Shown here: positions 1-10,419 of the stretch, piece after piece | How positions within the stretch are numbered: position 1 is the first letter of the stretch | How the letters are laid out: every line of letters begins with the position of its first letter | Source: Algiphilus sp. | GTDB taxonomy: Bacteria > Pseudomonadota > Gammaproteobacteria > Nevskiales > Nevskiaceae | Direction: 5' to 3' | Length of the DNA stretch: 64,000 nt | NCBI RefSeq assembly: GCF_023145115.1 | Contig: NZ_JAGLEJ010000005.1 | Location: 83,708-147,707, forward strand | The notes under the pieces: generated by a model | Database searches by the model: none | Seen by the model: the letters and a program-made list of their open reading frames with translations, nothing else | Told to the model about the DNA's origin: nothing | Position numbers and translations under genes: made by a program

Positions 1-1
1 T

Positions 2-49
2 TCGCGCGACGACAGCAACACCTTCGTGTCCTTCCAGCGCATCGACTGA
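2..49 (+). CDS. C-terminal end of an unidentified gene (partial)
   Basis: An open frame enters from the left edge and stops with TGA at 47-49, giving a tail that reads SRDDSNTFVSFQRID. Only 15 residues are visible, too few to assign a family. It is listed because the frame is open to the edge and the following 100 bases look intergenic. It converges on the minus-strand Mur ligase gene. The frame could also be chance. Confidence 0.3.
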   Translation, partial: SRDDSNTFVSFQRID

Positions 50-153
50 GCGCGGCATCGCGGGGCCTCGCGCGGCGACGCCGGGGCCCCGCCACATCGC
101 CGGCGCCAACGCGGCAGGGTCGCCGAACCATCCCACGCACCGCGGCCGGGGAG

Positions 154-1614
154 TCAGGCGCGAAGCAGGCGCGACAGCTCGGTCAGCCGGGTATTGCGGC
201 TGGACCCCTTGAGCAGGATGGCGGTCGAATCTGCGACCTCGTCTTCCAGCACCGCGACGACCGCTTCCGGCGTTTCCGCCTCGACCGCCAGTCCGCTCGG
301 CGCCAGCGCCGCGGCGAGATGCTCGAGATCGGCGCCAAACAGGATCACGCGGTCGGGCGGATCGGCGAGGATGGCGCTCGCAACGGTTCCGTAGATCGCC
401 TTCTCGCCACCTTCGATGTTGACGATCTTGCCGGCTATGACGATGCGCTTCGCGAAGTCGCGCGTGCCGTCCGCGAAGGAGCGCAGCGCGCTGACATAGG
501 AGCGCTCCTCGGCGTTGTAGCTGTCATCGACCAGCGTCGCATCGCGCCCGCCGACCATGATCGAGACGGGCTCCATCTTGCGGGCCTTGGGTGCCATCGC
601 GGACAGCGTGTCGGCAATCGCGTCGGGGGACACCCCGTGCTCGATGGCCACCCGAGCCGCCATGCGCATGTTGCGCAGCCATCCGTCACCGAACACGCGG
701 CTGCGAAAGACGGTTTCTCCACCGCCGGCGAGCAGACGGAGCGTCATCCCGTCGATGCCGGCGTCGCTGCAGGCCAACCCGAAACCCGCGCCGTCGGATG
801 TGCAAACCGGCGTGGAAGCCGCCGCTTCCAGAATCTCGCGCCCCTCCGCATCCGCTTCCACGAACAACCACCCGTCACCCGGCAGACGCTCGATCTGGCG
901 CGTGATGACGCGTGCCAGCGCTTCCACGGTCGGAAAGCGCGACAGGTTGCCGAGACCGAGCGCAGTGACGACCAGCTCATGCGGATACACGGTGTCCAGC
1001 GATGTGCGTCCGTGGTGGCCGCGGATGGATTCCTCGCTCTGCTCGACAACGCAGTAGTCGGCATCCCGCGGCAGGCTGGCCAGACACATCGCGCTGCCTT
1101 CGACCGTGTTCCAGTTGGCGAAGGACGCGACACAGTGGCCCCGACGCGACAGCAGGGCGGCAAGCAGATCCCGCGTCGTGCTCTTGCCGGCCGTCCCGGT
1201 CACCGAAATCACGCGCCCCTCGAAGCGCGCCCGTGCATGGGCAGCAAGCTGGAAGAGCGCCTCGTAGCTGTTGGGCACATGCAGGACCGGCAGCGGCGGG
1301 TTCTCCGGAACCGGACCGGACGTGATGACCAGGCCGGCGCGGCGCGCCGCCGCCCGATCGAGCAGGCCGTCCATCGTCATCCTGGCCTGGCCGGATAGCT
1401 TGCGCGGCCGCCGCGGCCAGGTTGCGGCGTCGCAATGCAGCAGGATGTCGCCGTCGCGCAGGACCGGCATGGGATAGACGACGCGACCGAGACGGGCGTG
1501 AGTCGGCGCCGGACCGAGCAGTGCCCCGCCGGTGACCTGCAGGATTTCGTCGAGCGACCAGACGAGGGCTCGCCCGGTGGACGACGGGCCCGAACCGCGA
1601 GACGTATCGATCAT
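154..1614 (-). CDS. MurF-like Mur ligase family protein
   Basis: A 486-residue protein with the three-part Mur ligase plan. It has an N-terminal MurF-type domain (about 1-130), a central ATPase domain with the P-loop GTAGKSTT near residue 140, and a C-terminal domain carrying DDSYNAEERSY (compare the MurF motif DDSYNANP) and a late LLKGSSRNTRLTELS segment. The family joins an amino acid or peptide to a carboxylate using ATP, and MurF itself adds D-Ala-D-Ala to the UDP-MurNAc tripeptide. This copy sits alone, with no mur, ftsW or ddl neighbours, so it is probably not the housekeeping MurF. It may be a paralogue acting on another peptide or polymer. The ATG at 1614 has only a weak ribosome site. 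Family is well supported; substrate is unknown. Confidence 0.8.
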   Translation of the reverse strand: MIDTSRGSGPSSTGRALVWSLDEILQVTGGALLGPAPTHARLGRVVYPMPVLRDGDILLHCDAATWPRRPRKLSGQARMTMDGLLDRAAARRAGLVITSGPVPENPPLPVLHVPNSYEALFQLAAHARARFEGRVISVTGTAGKSTTRDLLAALLSRRGHCVASFANWNTVEGSAMCLASLPRDADYCVVEQSEESIRGHHGRTSLDTVYPHELVVTALGLGNLSRFPTVEALARVITRQIERLPGDGWLFVEADAEGREILEAAASTPVCTSDGAGFGLACSDAGIDGMTLRLLAGGGETVFRSRVFGDGWLRNMRMAARVAIEHGVSPDAIADTLSAMAPKARKMEPVSIMVGGRDATLVDDSYNAEERSYVSALRSFADGTRDFAKRIVIAGKIVNIEGGEKAIYGTVASAILADPPDRVILFGADLEHLAAALAPSGLAVEAETPEAVVAVLEDEVADSTAILLKGSSRNTRLTELSRLLRA

Positions 1615-1687
1615 GCCGTGGTCTTGTGTGCGCGGATACCGAAGAAGCGGAGCAGTCGCGGCTACCGGCCGATGCGGGCGCGCGCAA

Positions 1688-1705
1688 CCGGCATCACGAT
1701 GCCGG
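1688..1705 (-). terminator. Short palindrome downstream of thiC
   Basis: An 8-bp perfect inverted repeat, CCGGCATC and GATGCCGG with a 2-nt centre, lies just past the thiC stop. It could form a hairpin at the transcript end, but there is no T-run, so its role as a terminator is only a guess. Confidence 0.3.
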
Positions 1706-1733
1706 ATTCACGGCGGGAACGCGACAACCGGGC

Positions 1734-3623
<1,890 letters not shown>

Positions 3624-3688
3624 GGCGGCCTCCTGGTTACGGACGGACGGAGGCAGCCGCGCACGCCGGACGCGCGCTTCGCCTTCCC

Positions 3689-3758
3689 TCCGCCGGCATG
3701 ATCCGGTTCAGGTACGAGGGGACTCTCTCAGCCCGATGTCGGTCGGGCACCCCCGGCG
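3689..3758 (-). promoter_or_regulatory. TPP (thi-box) riboswitch upstream of thiC
   Basis: Read on the minus strand, the segment contains the thi-box hallmarks: GGGGTGCCCGACC, then GGGCTGAGAGAG, then ACCTGAACCGGATCATGCC. The CTGAGA core and the GAACCGGATCATGCCGG 3' element are the conserved TPP-binding parts. It lies about 65 bases before the thiC start, which fits control by sequestration of the ribosome site or by termination in the leader. Confidence 0.95.
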
Positions 3759-3811
3759 TGGCACCAAGCATAGCGCCGCGCCCGCCCCCGGGTGCAAGCC
3801 GGGGCGCCGGA

Positions 3812-4198
3812 TCAGGGCGCGCGCACGGTCAGCGAAGCGCGGTGCCCGTCGACGTCGAGTGATACCGGCGCCTCCGCGCTGCCCAGCATGAGGCTGTCCG
3901 GACCGTCGACACGCGCGCTCAGACGATACCGGTGACCGAAGGCACCACCCTCGTCGTACGGCAGCACGAAATCGGCGTCGCGCGTACCGGCCTCGAGCGC
4001 ACGCGTGAGCGAGAAGATGGGCAGTCCGGCGCCGGCACTGACCGGCACCAGCTCCACCGTCAGGGTGGCGGCACCGGACGGCGGCGATGCCAGATGCACC
4101 GTGCCGTGCACTTCCGGCGATCCCGGATCACCGCTGCACGCAGCCAGCCCGATGGCGACTCCCAGCAGCGCCCAGGATGGTATATACTTATTTCGCAT
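3812..4198 (-). CDS. YbaY-type lipoprotein
   Basis: A 128-residue protein starting with a short basic segment and a hydrophobic stretch ending in the lipobox LAAC (cleavage before Cys 21), so it should be a lipid-anchored envelope protein. The mature part has the YbaY pattern: GTVHL, then a strand with LTVELVPVSAG, FVLPYD and HRYRLSARVDG, and a final strand, giving one beta-sandwich domain. YbaY family function is not well defined. It is transcribed divergently from cydA across a 144-base AT-richer gap. The ATG at 4198 has no clear ribosome site, but no later start would keep the signal peptide. Confidence 0.75.
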   Translation of the reverse strand: MRNKYIPSWALLGVAIGLAACSGDPGSPEVHGTVHLASPPSGAATLTVELVPVSAGAGLPIFSLTRALEAGTRDADFVLPYDEGGAFGHRYRLSARVDGPDSLMLGSAEAPVSLDVDGHRASLTVRAP

Positions 4199-4342
4199 AT
4201 CGTTATTCGATCACGTATGTGACGGTTCTCGGGTCGATGCTCGCTTCCCGGCAGCCGCCTTCTTACAATACGCGGGTGACCGGAATGCGGTGCATGTCGG
4301 GTTCCGGCCGCGCGATTCGCAACGCGTTCGGAAGGGATATCG

Positions 4343-5758
4343 ATGGAACTCGACCCGCTGCTGCTCTCCCGCATCCAGTTCGCCTTCGTGGTGTCCTTCC
4401 ACGCCATCTTCCCGGTCTTCACCATCGGGCTGGCGGCCTACATCATGGTGCTGGAGGCCCTGCTCCTGCGCACCGGCAACCTGGTGTGGAAGCAGCTCAG
4501 CGTCTTCTGGACCCGGATATTCGCGGTGGTATTCGCGCTCGGCGTGGTGTCGGGACTGGTGATGGCCTTCCAGTTCGGCACCAACTGGAGCAACTTCTCC
4601 TACGCGTCCGCCAACTTCCTGGGACCGGTGCTCAGCTACGAGGTTGTCACCGCCTTCTTCATGGAGGCGACCTTCCTCGGCGTGCTGCTCTTCGGGCGCG
4701 ACAAGGTGCCGCCGGCGGCGCATCTGTTCGCCGCCGTGATGGTGTCGCTGGGGACCTTCATCTCGTCGTTCTGGATCCTGTCGGCGAACAGCTGGATGCA
4801 GACCCCCGCCGGCTTCGAGATGCGGGATGGCGTGGTGCACCTGACCTCGTGGAGCGCAGCCATCTTCAACAGCTCGTTCCCGTACCGCTTCGCGCACATG
4901 GCGCTGGCGGCGCTGCTCACCGGCGGCTTCGTGGTGGCCGGTGTGAGCGCCTGGAATCTGGTGCGCGATCATGCCGTCGAGGCCAATCGCAAGGCGCTGT
5001 CGATGACCATGTGGATGCTGCTGATTGCTGCACCGCTGCAGCTCTTCGTCGGCGACCTGCACGGCCTCAACACGCTCGAGGAGCAGCCCACCAAGGTCGC
5101 TGCGATGGAGGGCAACTGGGAGCGTGCGCGCAACGTACCGCTGCTGCTCTTCGCGCTGCCCGACGGCGACGCCGAGACCAACCATGCCGAAATCGGGATT
5201 CCGGGCATGGCCAGCCTGATCCTCAAGCACGACGTCGACGGCATCGTTCCCGGCATCACCGATGTGCCGCGCGAGGAACGCCCACCGGTGGCATGGGTGT
5301 TCTGGAGCTTCCGCATCATGGTCGGCATCGGCATGCTCATGATCCTGGCCGCGCTGGCGGGACTGTTGCTCCGCTTCCGCGGGCGGCTGTACGACCATCG
5401 CCCCTTCCTGCAGGGCCTGCGCCTGATGGTGCCGCTGCCCTTCATCGCGGTGACCGCCGGCTGGTTCACCACCGAGATGGGGCGCGCGCCGTGGCTGATC
5501 TACGGAGTCATGACCCAGGCCGAGGGCCTCACTCCGTCGCTGACCGGAGGCATGGCGCTGTTCTCGCTGATCGGGTTCATGCTGGTCTACGCGGTCGTGT
5601 TCGTGGTCGGCAGCTACTACGTCACCCGCATCGCCGCCAAGGGGCTGGGCGATGAAGCGCCCGAGCACCCGGAATGGCAGCGGCCGAAACGCCCGCTCTC
5701 GGCGGTCGAGACACCGTTCGACGGCGACAACCTCGACTTCACGCCGCTGCGGGGGTAG
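4343..5758 (+). CDS. cydA: Cytochrome bd ubiquinol oxidase subunit I (CIO type)
   Basis: Subunit I of the bd-type terminal oxidase, which oxidises quinol and reduces oxygen to water in the inner membrane. The 471-residue chain starts MELDPLLLSRIQFAFVVSFH; His 20 matches the haem b595 ligand. The second haem ligand candidates are the His in PYRFAHMALAAL and the Met in FRIMVGIGM. The Q-loop is short, as in the cyanide-insensitive (CioA) branch. The ATG at 4343 follows GGAAGGGAT. It heads a cydA-cydB-cydD-cydC cluster. A TACAAT hexamer at 4264-4269 could be a -10 element, with no convincing -35. Confidence 0.96.
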   Translation: MELDPLLLSRIQFAFVVSFHAIFPVFTIGLAAYIMVLEALLLRTGNLVWKQLSVFWTRIFAVVFALGVVSGLVMAFQFGTNWSNFSYASANFLGPVLSYEVVTAFFMEATFLGVLLFGRDKVPPAAHLFAAVMVSLGTFISSFWILSANSWMQTPAGFEMRDGVVHLTSWSAAIFNSSFPYRFAHMALAALLTGGFVVAGVSAWNLVRDHAVEANRKALSMTMWMLLIAAPLQLFVGDLHGLNTLEEQPTKVAAMEGNWERARNVPLLLFALPDGDAETNHAEIGIPGMASLILKHDVDGIVPGITDVPREERPPVAWVFWSFRIMVGIGMLMILAALAGLLLRFRGRLYDHRPFLQGLRLMVPLPFIAVTAGWFTTEMGRAPWLIYGVMTQAEGLTPSLTGGMALFSLIGFMLVYAVVFVVGSYYVTRIAAKGLGDEAPEHPEWQRPKRPLSAVETPFDGDNLDFTPLRG

Positions 5759-5816
5759 CGCGATGACGTGCGCCCACCCTCCAGAGGCCTGCTACCGGCC
5801 ACCGACCCTCACCCCA

Positions 5817-5866
5817 CCGCCGGCTCTGCCGGCGGTACCCCCCTCTCCCGCGTCGCGGGAGAGGGG
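5817..5866. repeat. Two palindromes (REP-like) between cydA and cydB
   Basis: Two adjacent hairpins fill the gap. The first is CCGCCGGC-TCT-GCCGGCGG at 5817-5835. The second is a 13-bp perfect repeat around one base, CCCCTCTCCCGCG and CGCGGGAGAGGGG, at 5840-5866. Runs like CCCTCACCCC followed by a CCCTCTCCCGC hairpin are common dispersed intergenic palindromes in proteobacteria. Here the element separates two genes that are usually nearly contiguous. Confidence 0.7.
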
Positions 5867-5896
5867 CATTGGTGTCGCTTCGCGACGGAGCTTGTT

Positions 5897-6895
5897 ATGG
5901 AACTGATCGACCTCACCCTCATCTGGGCCGTCATCATCGCCGTTGGCATCATGATGTACGTGCTGATGGACGGATTCGATCTCGGCGTCGGCATCCTCTT
6001 TCCGTTCGCGCCGGACGACGCCGCACGGGACACGATGATGCAGTCGGTGGCCCCGGTCTGGGACGGCAACGAGACCTGGCTGATCCTCGGCGGCGCCGGT
6101 CTGCTGGGCGCCTTCCCGCTGGTCTACTCGGTGTTCCTGCCGGCGCTCTACATCGGCGTCTTCCTGATGCTGGCCGGCCTCATCTTCCGCGGCATCGCCT
6201 TCGAGTTCCGATTCAAGTCGAAGCGGCGCCGCAACTGGTGGAATGCCGCCTTCGCGGGTGGCTCGACGGTGGCCGCCTTCGCACAGGGTGCGGTCGTGGG
6301 CACCTATATCCAGGGTTTCGCGGTCGAGGACTTCGCCTATGTCGGCGGACCGCTGGACTGGCTGAGCCCCTTCACGGTGCTTACGGGTCTGGGCCTGGTG
6401 GTCGGCTACGCGCTGCTGGGCAGCACCTGGACCATCATGAAGACCACCGGCGCGCTGCAGCAGTGGGCCTACCGGGTCACGCCGCTGCTGCTGGCCGCGC
6501 TCATGGCCGTCTTCCTGATCGTCAGCATCTGGACGCCGATCACCGACGAGTACGTGCGCCAGCGCTGGTTCTCCGGTTTCACGCCCATCTGGCTGCTGCC
6601 GCTGGTGGCGGCCTTCCTGGCGTGGCAGCTGTGGCGCGCCGTGCAGAAGAAGCACGAGTATCTGCCCTTCATCGCCGCCCTCGGCATCTTCGGCTTCACC
6701 TACCTCGGCCTACTGGCCAGCAAGTGGCCCTATATCGTGCCGCCCGACCACACGCTGTGGGATGCCGCATCGGCGCCCGCCTCGCAGCTCTTCCTGCTCA
6801 TCGGCATGCTGTTCCTCATCCCGGTGATCCTCGCCTACACGGCCTGGAACTACTGGGTGTTCCGCGGCAAGGTGTCCGGTAGCAGCCATTACTGA
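5897..6895 (+). CDS. cydB: Cytochrome bd ubiquinol oxidase subunit II
   Basis: Subunit II of cytochrome bd, an integral membrane partner of CydA. The 332-residue chain begins MELIDLTLIWAVIIAVGIM, contains the conserved YVLMDGFDLGVG and WDGNETWLILGG segments near the N-terminus, and is hydrophobic throughout with about eight membrane segments. The ATG at 5897 is chosen because it starts exactly at the family's conserved N-terminus; the open frame extends upstream into the repeat. It ends TACTGA at 6895, and cydD follows. Confidence 0.96.
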   Translation: MELIDLTLIWAVIIAVGIMMYVLMDGFDLGVGILFPFAPDDAARDTMMQSVAPVWDGNETWLILGGAGLLGAFPLVYSVFLPALYIGVFLMLAGLIFRGIAFEFRFKSKRRRNWWNAAFAGGSTVAAFAQGAVVGTYIQGFAVEDFAYVGGPLDWLSPFTVLTGLGLVVGYALLGSTWTIMKTTGALQQWAYRVTPLLLAALMAVFLIVSIWTPITDEYVRQRWFSGFTPIWLLPLVAAFLAWQLWRAVQKKHEYLPFIAALGIFGFTYLGLLASKWPYIVPPDHTLWDAASAPASQLFLLIGMLFLIPVILAYTAWNYWVFRGKVSGSSHY

Positions 6896-6959
6896 CGGCA
6901 CCGGCGCGGCGGCCACCACCTGGCTGAGGCAGCACGGCGGGCGCGCCCCGGCGACCGCC

Positions 6960-8534
6960 GTGCTGGCCGGGATACTGGTCGGCGTCGCCGTGATCGGCCA
7001 GGCGATGCTGCTCGCCTGGATCGTCCACCGGGCGGTGACGGGAGCACCGTCGATCGCGGACCTGCTCCCCGCGGCGCTGGCCCTCGTCGCCGTGGTGCTG
7101 ACGCGGGGCGCTGCGCAATACGTCCAGGGGCGTGCGGCGTCGACCGCGGCCACCGACCGCTGCCGCGCCATCCGCGACGATCTGCTCGACCGTCTTCACG
7201 CTGCGGGACCCGCCCGGCTCGACGGCTGGCACCGCGCCGATCTGGCCAGCCGCGCGCTGCACGCGGTGGATGCGCTGACACCCTACATCGCGCACTACCT
7301 CCCGCAGCGCATACTCGCGCTCGTCGTGCCCGCGCTGATCGGCGTCACCGCGCTGCTGCACGACTGGCTGGCGGGTCTGCTGCTGCTGCTGTCCGCGCCG
7401 CTGATCCCGCTGTTCATGGCACTGGTGGGATGGGGCGCGGCGCGCCTCAGCGCACGCTTCGAAACCCGGCGCGCGCGCGCCGCGGCGGTATTCGCCGACC
7501 ATGTCCGCGGCCTGCTGAGCATCCGCCTGTTCAATGCCGAGCGCGAAGCCACCGTGCGCGTGCGCGGCTTCGCGGAGCAGCTGCGCGACGATGCCATGCG
7601 CGTGCTGCGGGTCGCCTTCCTGTCATCCGCCGTGCTCGAATTCTTCGCCGCAGTAGCCGTGGCCGCGGTGGCGATCTACGTCGGCATGGGCCTGCTGGGC
7701 TACCTCGCATTCGGCCCGGCCGACGATCTCACCGTGTACCGCGGCCTGTGCGTGCTGCTGCTGGCGCCGGAGTTCTTCGTGCCACTGCGGCAGCTCGCCA
7801 CGCACTATCACGACCGCGCCGCCGCCCTCGGCGCCGCGGAGCAGCTGGCACCGCTCTTCGCGCTGCCGGCGATGCCCGATGCCACGGATGCGCATGCACG
7901 CGACCCCGGCAACGTCATCCTGCAGGCAATCCGCGTCGCACGCGATGATCGAACCATCCTGCAGGCATTCTCGCTGGACGTGCGGCCGGGCGAGCTGGTG
8001 CTGCTCTGGGGCCCCAGCGGCTGCGGCAAGACCACCGTGCTGCACACCATCGCCGGGCATCTGCCCGTCGATGCCGGCGAGGTGCGCGTCAACGGCGAAG
8101 CGCCGGGCATCCCCGGGGCCGTTGCGTGGCTCGGCCAGCGCCCCTTCCTCGCGCACGGCAGCATCGCGCGCAACATCGCGCTGGGAAGGGATGACGCCGA
8201 CCGTGCGGCCATCGCCGAGGCCGCGCGCAACTGCGGCGTGCTCTCGTTCGCAGAGGCGCTTCCCGACGGACTCGATACCCGGCTGGGCGAGCGCGGACTG
8301 GGTCTGTCGGGCGGTCAGGCCCAGCGCGTGGCGCTGGCGCGCGCGTGGCTGTCGCAGGCGCCGGTGGTACTGCTCGATGAACCCACGACCGGGCTCGATG
8401 CCGATGCCGCGGCGCCGGTGCTCGCCGCCATGCGGCGCCTGTGCGCGGACGGGCGCAGCCTGGTCGTGGCCGGACACGATCCCGCCCTGCGCGGCATCGC
8501 GGACACGGTGATCGACATGGCCGAGCCGTCATGA
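6960..8534 (+). CDS. cydD: Thiol reductant ABC exporter subunit CydD
   Basis: One half of the CydDC heterodimeric ABC transporter, which exports cysteine and glutathione and is needed to assemble cytochrome bd. It has an N-terminal transmembrane domain (about 1-300) and a nucleotide-binding domain with Walker A GPSGCGKTT, signature LSGGQAQRVALAR and Walker B VVLLDEPTTGLD. The GTG at 6960 gives 524 residues, but the frame stays open upstream and encodes TTWLRQHGGRAPATA, which resembles the missing N-terminal helix. The true start may therefore lie between about 6888 and 6924 at a non-ATG codon. The 3' end overlaps cydC by ATGA. Confidence 0.92.
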   Translation: MLAGILVGVAVIGQAMLLAWIVHRAVTGAPSIADLLPAALALVAVVLTRGAAQYVQGRAASTAATDRCRAIRDDLLDRLHAAGPARLDGWHRADLASRALHAVDALTPYIAHYLPQRILALVVPALIGVTALLHDWLAGLLLLLSAPLIPLFMALVGWGAARLSARFETRRARAAAVFADHVRGLLSIRLFNAEREATVRVRGFAEQLRDDAMRVLRVAFLSSAVLEFFAAVAVAAVAIYVGMGLLGYLAFGPADDLTVYRGLCVLLLAPEFFVPLRQLATHYHDRAAALGAAEQLAPLFALPAMPDATDAHARDPGNVILQAIRVARDDRTILQAFSLDVRPGELVLLWGPSGCGKTTVLHTIAGHLPVDAGEVRVNGEAPGIPGAVAWLGQRPFLAHGSIARNIALGRDDADRAAIAEAARNCGVLSFAEALPDGLDTRLGERGLGLSGGQAQRVALARAWLSQAPVVLLDEPTTGLDADAAAPVLAAMRRLCADGRSLVVAGHDPALRGIADTVIDMAEPS

Positions 8535-10222
8535 CGCGCCCGCTGCGCGCCCTGCTCCCCTACGCGGCGCTGCTGCGCGGTCGCCGCGGCGCCGCCGTCA
8601 CCGGAGCGCTGCTGCTGCTGGCGACCGTGGTCTCCGCAGTGGCGCTGCTGGGCCTGTCCGGCTGGTTCATCACCGCCACCGGCATCACGGCGCTGGCGTG
8701 GGCAGCGGGCAGTCGGGTGGTCTTCGACATCTTCCTGCCGGGCAGCGGCATCCGCTTCTTCGCGCTGTCGCGCACGGTGGCGCGCTACTTCGAGCGGCTG
8801 CGCCAGCACGCCGTGACGCTGGATCTGCTCGCGGCGCTGCGTACCGCCGTATTCGCGCGCCTGGCGCGGCGGCCGGCCGCGACACTGGCAGGACTGCGCG
8901 ACAGCGTCGCGCTCGACCGCCTGACCAGCGATGTCGATGCCATCGACAACCTCCTGCTGCGGGTACTGAGCCCGCTGCTGGTCGCGCTGCTGCTGCTGGC
9001 CCTGCTGGCGGCGGCGCTGTCATGGCTGGCGACACCCTGGATGCTGCTGCCGGTGGCGACGCTCGCCAGCGTCACGGCGCTGCTGTGCCTGCTCGCGCTG
9101 CGCGCCGGCATGCGCCCGGGCCGCGCCCTGCGCACGCGCGCCGAGTGGCTGCACGTCCGCATCCTGGAAGGGATGAGCGGCCTCGCCGAGCTGCGCGCCG
9201 CGGGCACGCTGCACCGGCACGCCGCGCGCACCGCGGCGCGCAACGCCGCCCTGGCCGGCGCTCAGCGGCAGCGGGCGCACCGCCTCGCGGCGCTGGAGGC
9301 GATATCCGCGACCACCGTGCAGCTTGCGGGCATCGGCGCCCTGCTGCTCGGCCTGACCGTCATCGATGGCGGCATGGGTGCCGCCATCAGCGTGATGGCC
9401 GCGCTCGCCATCCTCGGCTGCGCCGAGATCCTCCCCGGCCTGCCGCAGGCGCTGTACCGGCTCGGCGAGACCCAGACCGCGGCCAGCCGACTCAACGCGC
9501 TGCTCGACGGCCCGCTGGAGGCCACGCCGGAAGCGACCGCCACCGCGTGCGGCGCACACGATCATGCGCTGCGCCTCGACGGCGTGACGGTCCGCTATCC
9601 GCATCACCCGCGACCGGCGCTCGCGGACATCACCTTCGCCATCGTACGCGGCGAGCGCGTCGCCATCGTCGGCGCATCCGGCTGCGGCAAGTCGACGCTG
9701 CTGCAGCTGATCGGCGGCCTCTACCCCGCGGAGGCGGGCGCCATGACCGTGCTGGGCTGCGCGGCGGACCGCGTCCATCCGGCGCACTGGCGGCGGCGCT
9801 GCGGCGTGCTTACCCAGCACAGCGAGATCTTCGCCGCCTCGGTGGCCGACAACCTGCGGCTGGGCGCCCCGGGAGCGGACGATGCCGCCCTGTGGGCGGC
9901 GCTGCACACCGCGGTGCTGGACGATGTGGTCGCGGCGCTCCCGGAGGGGCTCGGCACCTGGGTCGGCGAGCACGGCGCGCGCCTGTCCGGCGGCCAGGCC
10001 CGCCGCCTCGCCCTGGCGCGCGTGCTGCTGCGCGACCCCGATCTGGTCGTGCTCGACGAGCCCGCCACCGGCCTCGACGCCGACACGCGCACCACCCTGT
10101 TCGCCCGCCTCGACGCCTGGCTCGCCGGCCGCAGCGCGCTCCTGCTGGCGCACGATCCGGCCGCGCTGCCGCGCGCCGACCGCGTGCTGCGGCTGGTGGA
10201 CGGGCGGCTGCAGAACGCCTGA
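8531..10222 (+). CDS. cydC: Thiol reductant ABC exporter subunit CydC
   Basis: The second half of the CydDC cysteine/glutathione exporter in the inner membrane. The 563-residue chain has a membrane domain opening with MTRPLRALLPYAALLRGRR and the conserved LLGLSGWFITATG segment. The ATPase domain has Walker A GASGCGKST, signature LSGGQARRLALAR and Walker B LVVLDEPATGLD. The start ATG overlaps the cydD stop in an ATGA, indicating translational coupling. It is the last gene of the cyd cluster; a 197-base gap with an inverted repeat follows. Confidence 0.95.
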   Translation: MTRPLRALLPYAALLRGRRGAAVTGALLLLATVVSAVALLGLSGWFITATGITALAWAAGSRVVFDIFLPGSGIRFFALSRTVARYFERLRQHAVTLDLLAALRTAVFARLARRPAATLAGLRDSVALDRLTSDVDAIDNLLLRVLSPLLVALLLLALLAAALSWLATPWMLLPVATLASVTALLCLLALRAGMRPGRALRTRAEWLHVRILEGMSGLAELRAAGTLHRHAARTAARNAALAGAQRQRAHRLAALEAISATTVQLAGIGALLLGLTVIDGGMGAAISVMAALAILGCAEILPGLPQALYRLGETQTAASRLNALLDGPLEATPEATATACGAHDHALRLDGVTVRYPHHPRPALADITFAIVRGERVAIVGASGCGKSTLLQLIGGLYPAEAGAMTVLGCAADRVHPAHWRRRCGVLTQHSEIFAASVADNLRLGAPGADDAALWAALHTAVLDDVVAALPEGLGTWVGEHGARLSGGQARRLALARVLLRDPDLVVLDEPATGLDADTRTTLFARLDAWLAGRSALLLAHDPAALPRADRVLRLVDGRLQNA

Positions 10223-10266
10223 ACCGGCGCTCTGGAACCTGGAAGCGCAGATTCAAAGGCAAGAAC

Positions 10267-10372
10267 AACCACAGATTACACAGATTTCCACAGATTCCTT
10301 TCCGGTTCCGGTGTGCGCTGACGGAGTCAGCGCCACCAGCAAAAATCCCCTGAATCCGTGAAATCTGTGGTT
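10267..10372. repeat. Inverted repeat of the AACCACAGATT type
   Basis: The left arm AACCACAGATTACACAGATT (10267-10286) pairs with the right arm at 10353-10372, whose complement reads AACCACAGATTTCACGGATT. That is 18 of 20 matching bases around a 66-base centre. A further CCACAGATT copy sits at 10288-10296. The element is far AT-richer than its surroundings and fills the gap after cydC. It resembles dispersed intergenic repeats seen in many proteobacterial genomes and could fold as a long hairpin. Confidence 0.65.
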
Positions 10373-10419
10373 CTCCTTTTGTCCGCGGTTGAAACCGGCC
10401 GCGCACGTACACTGCGCCG

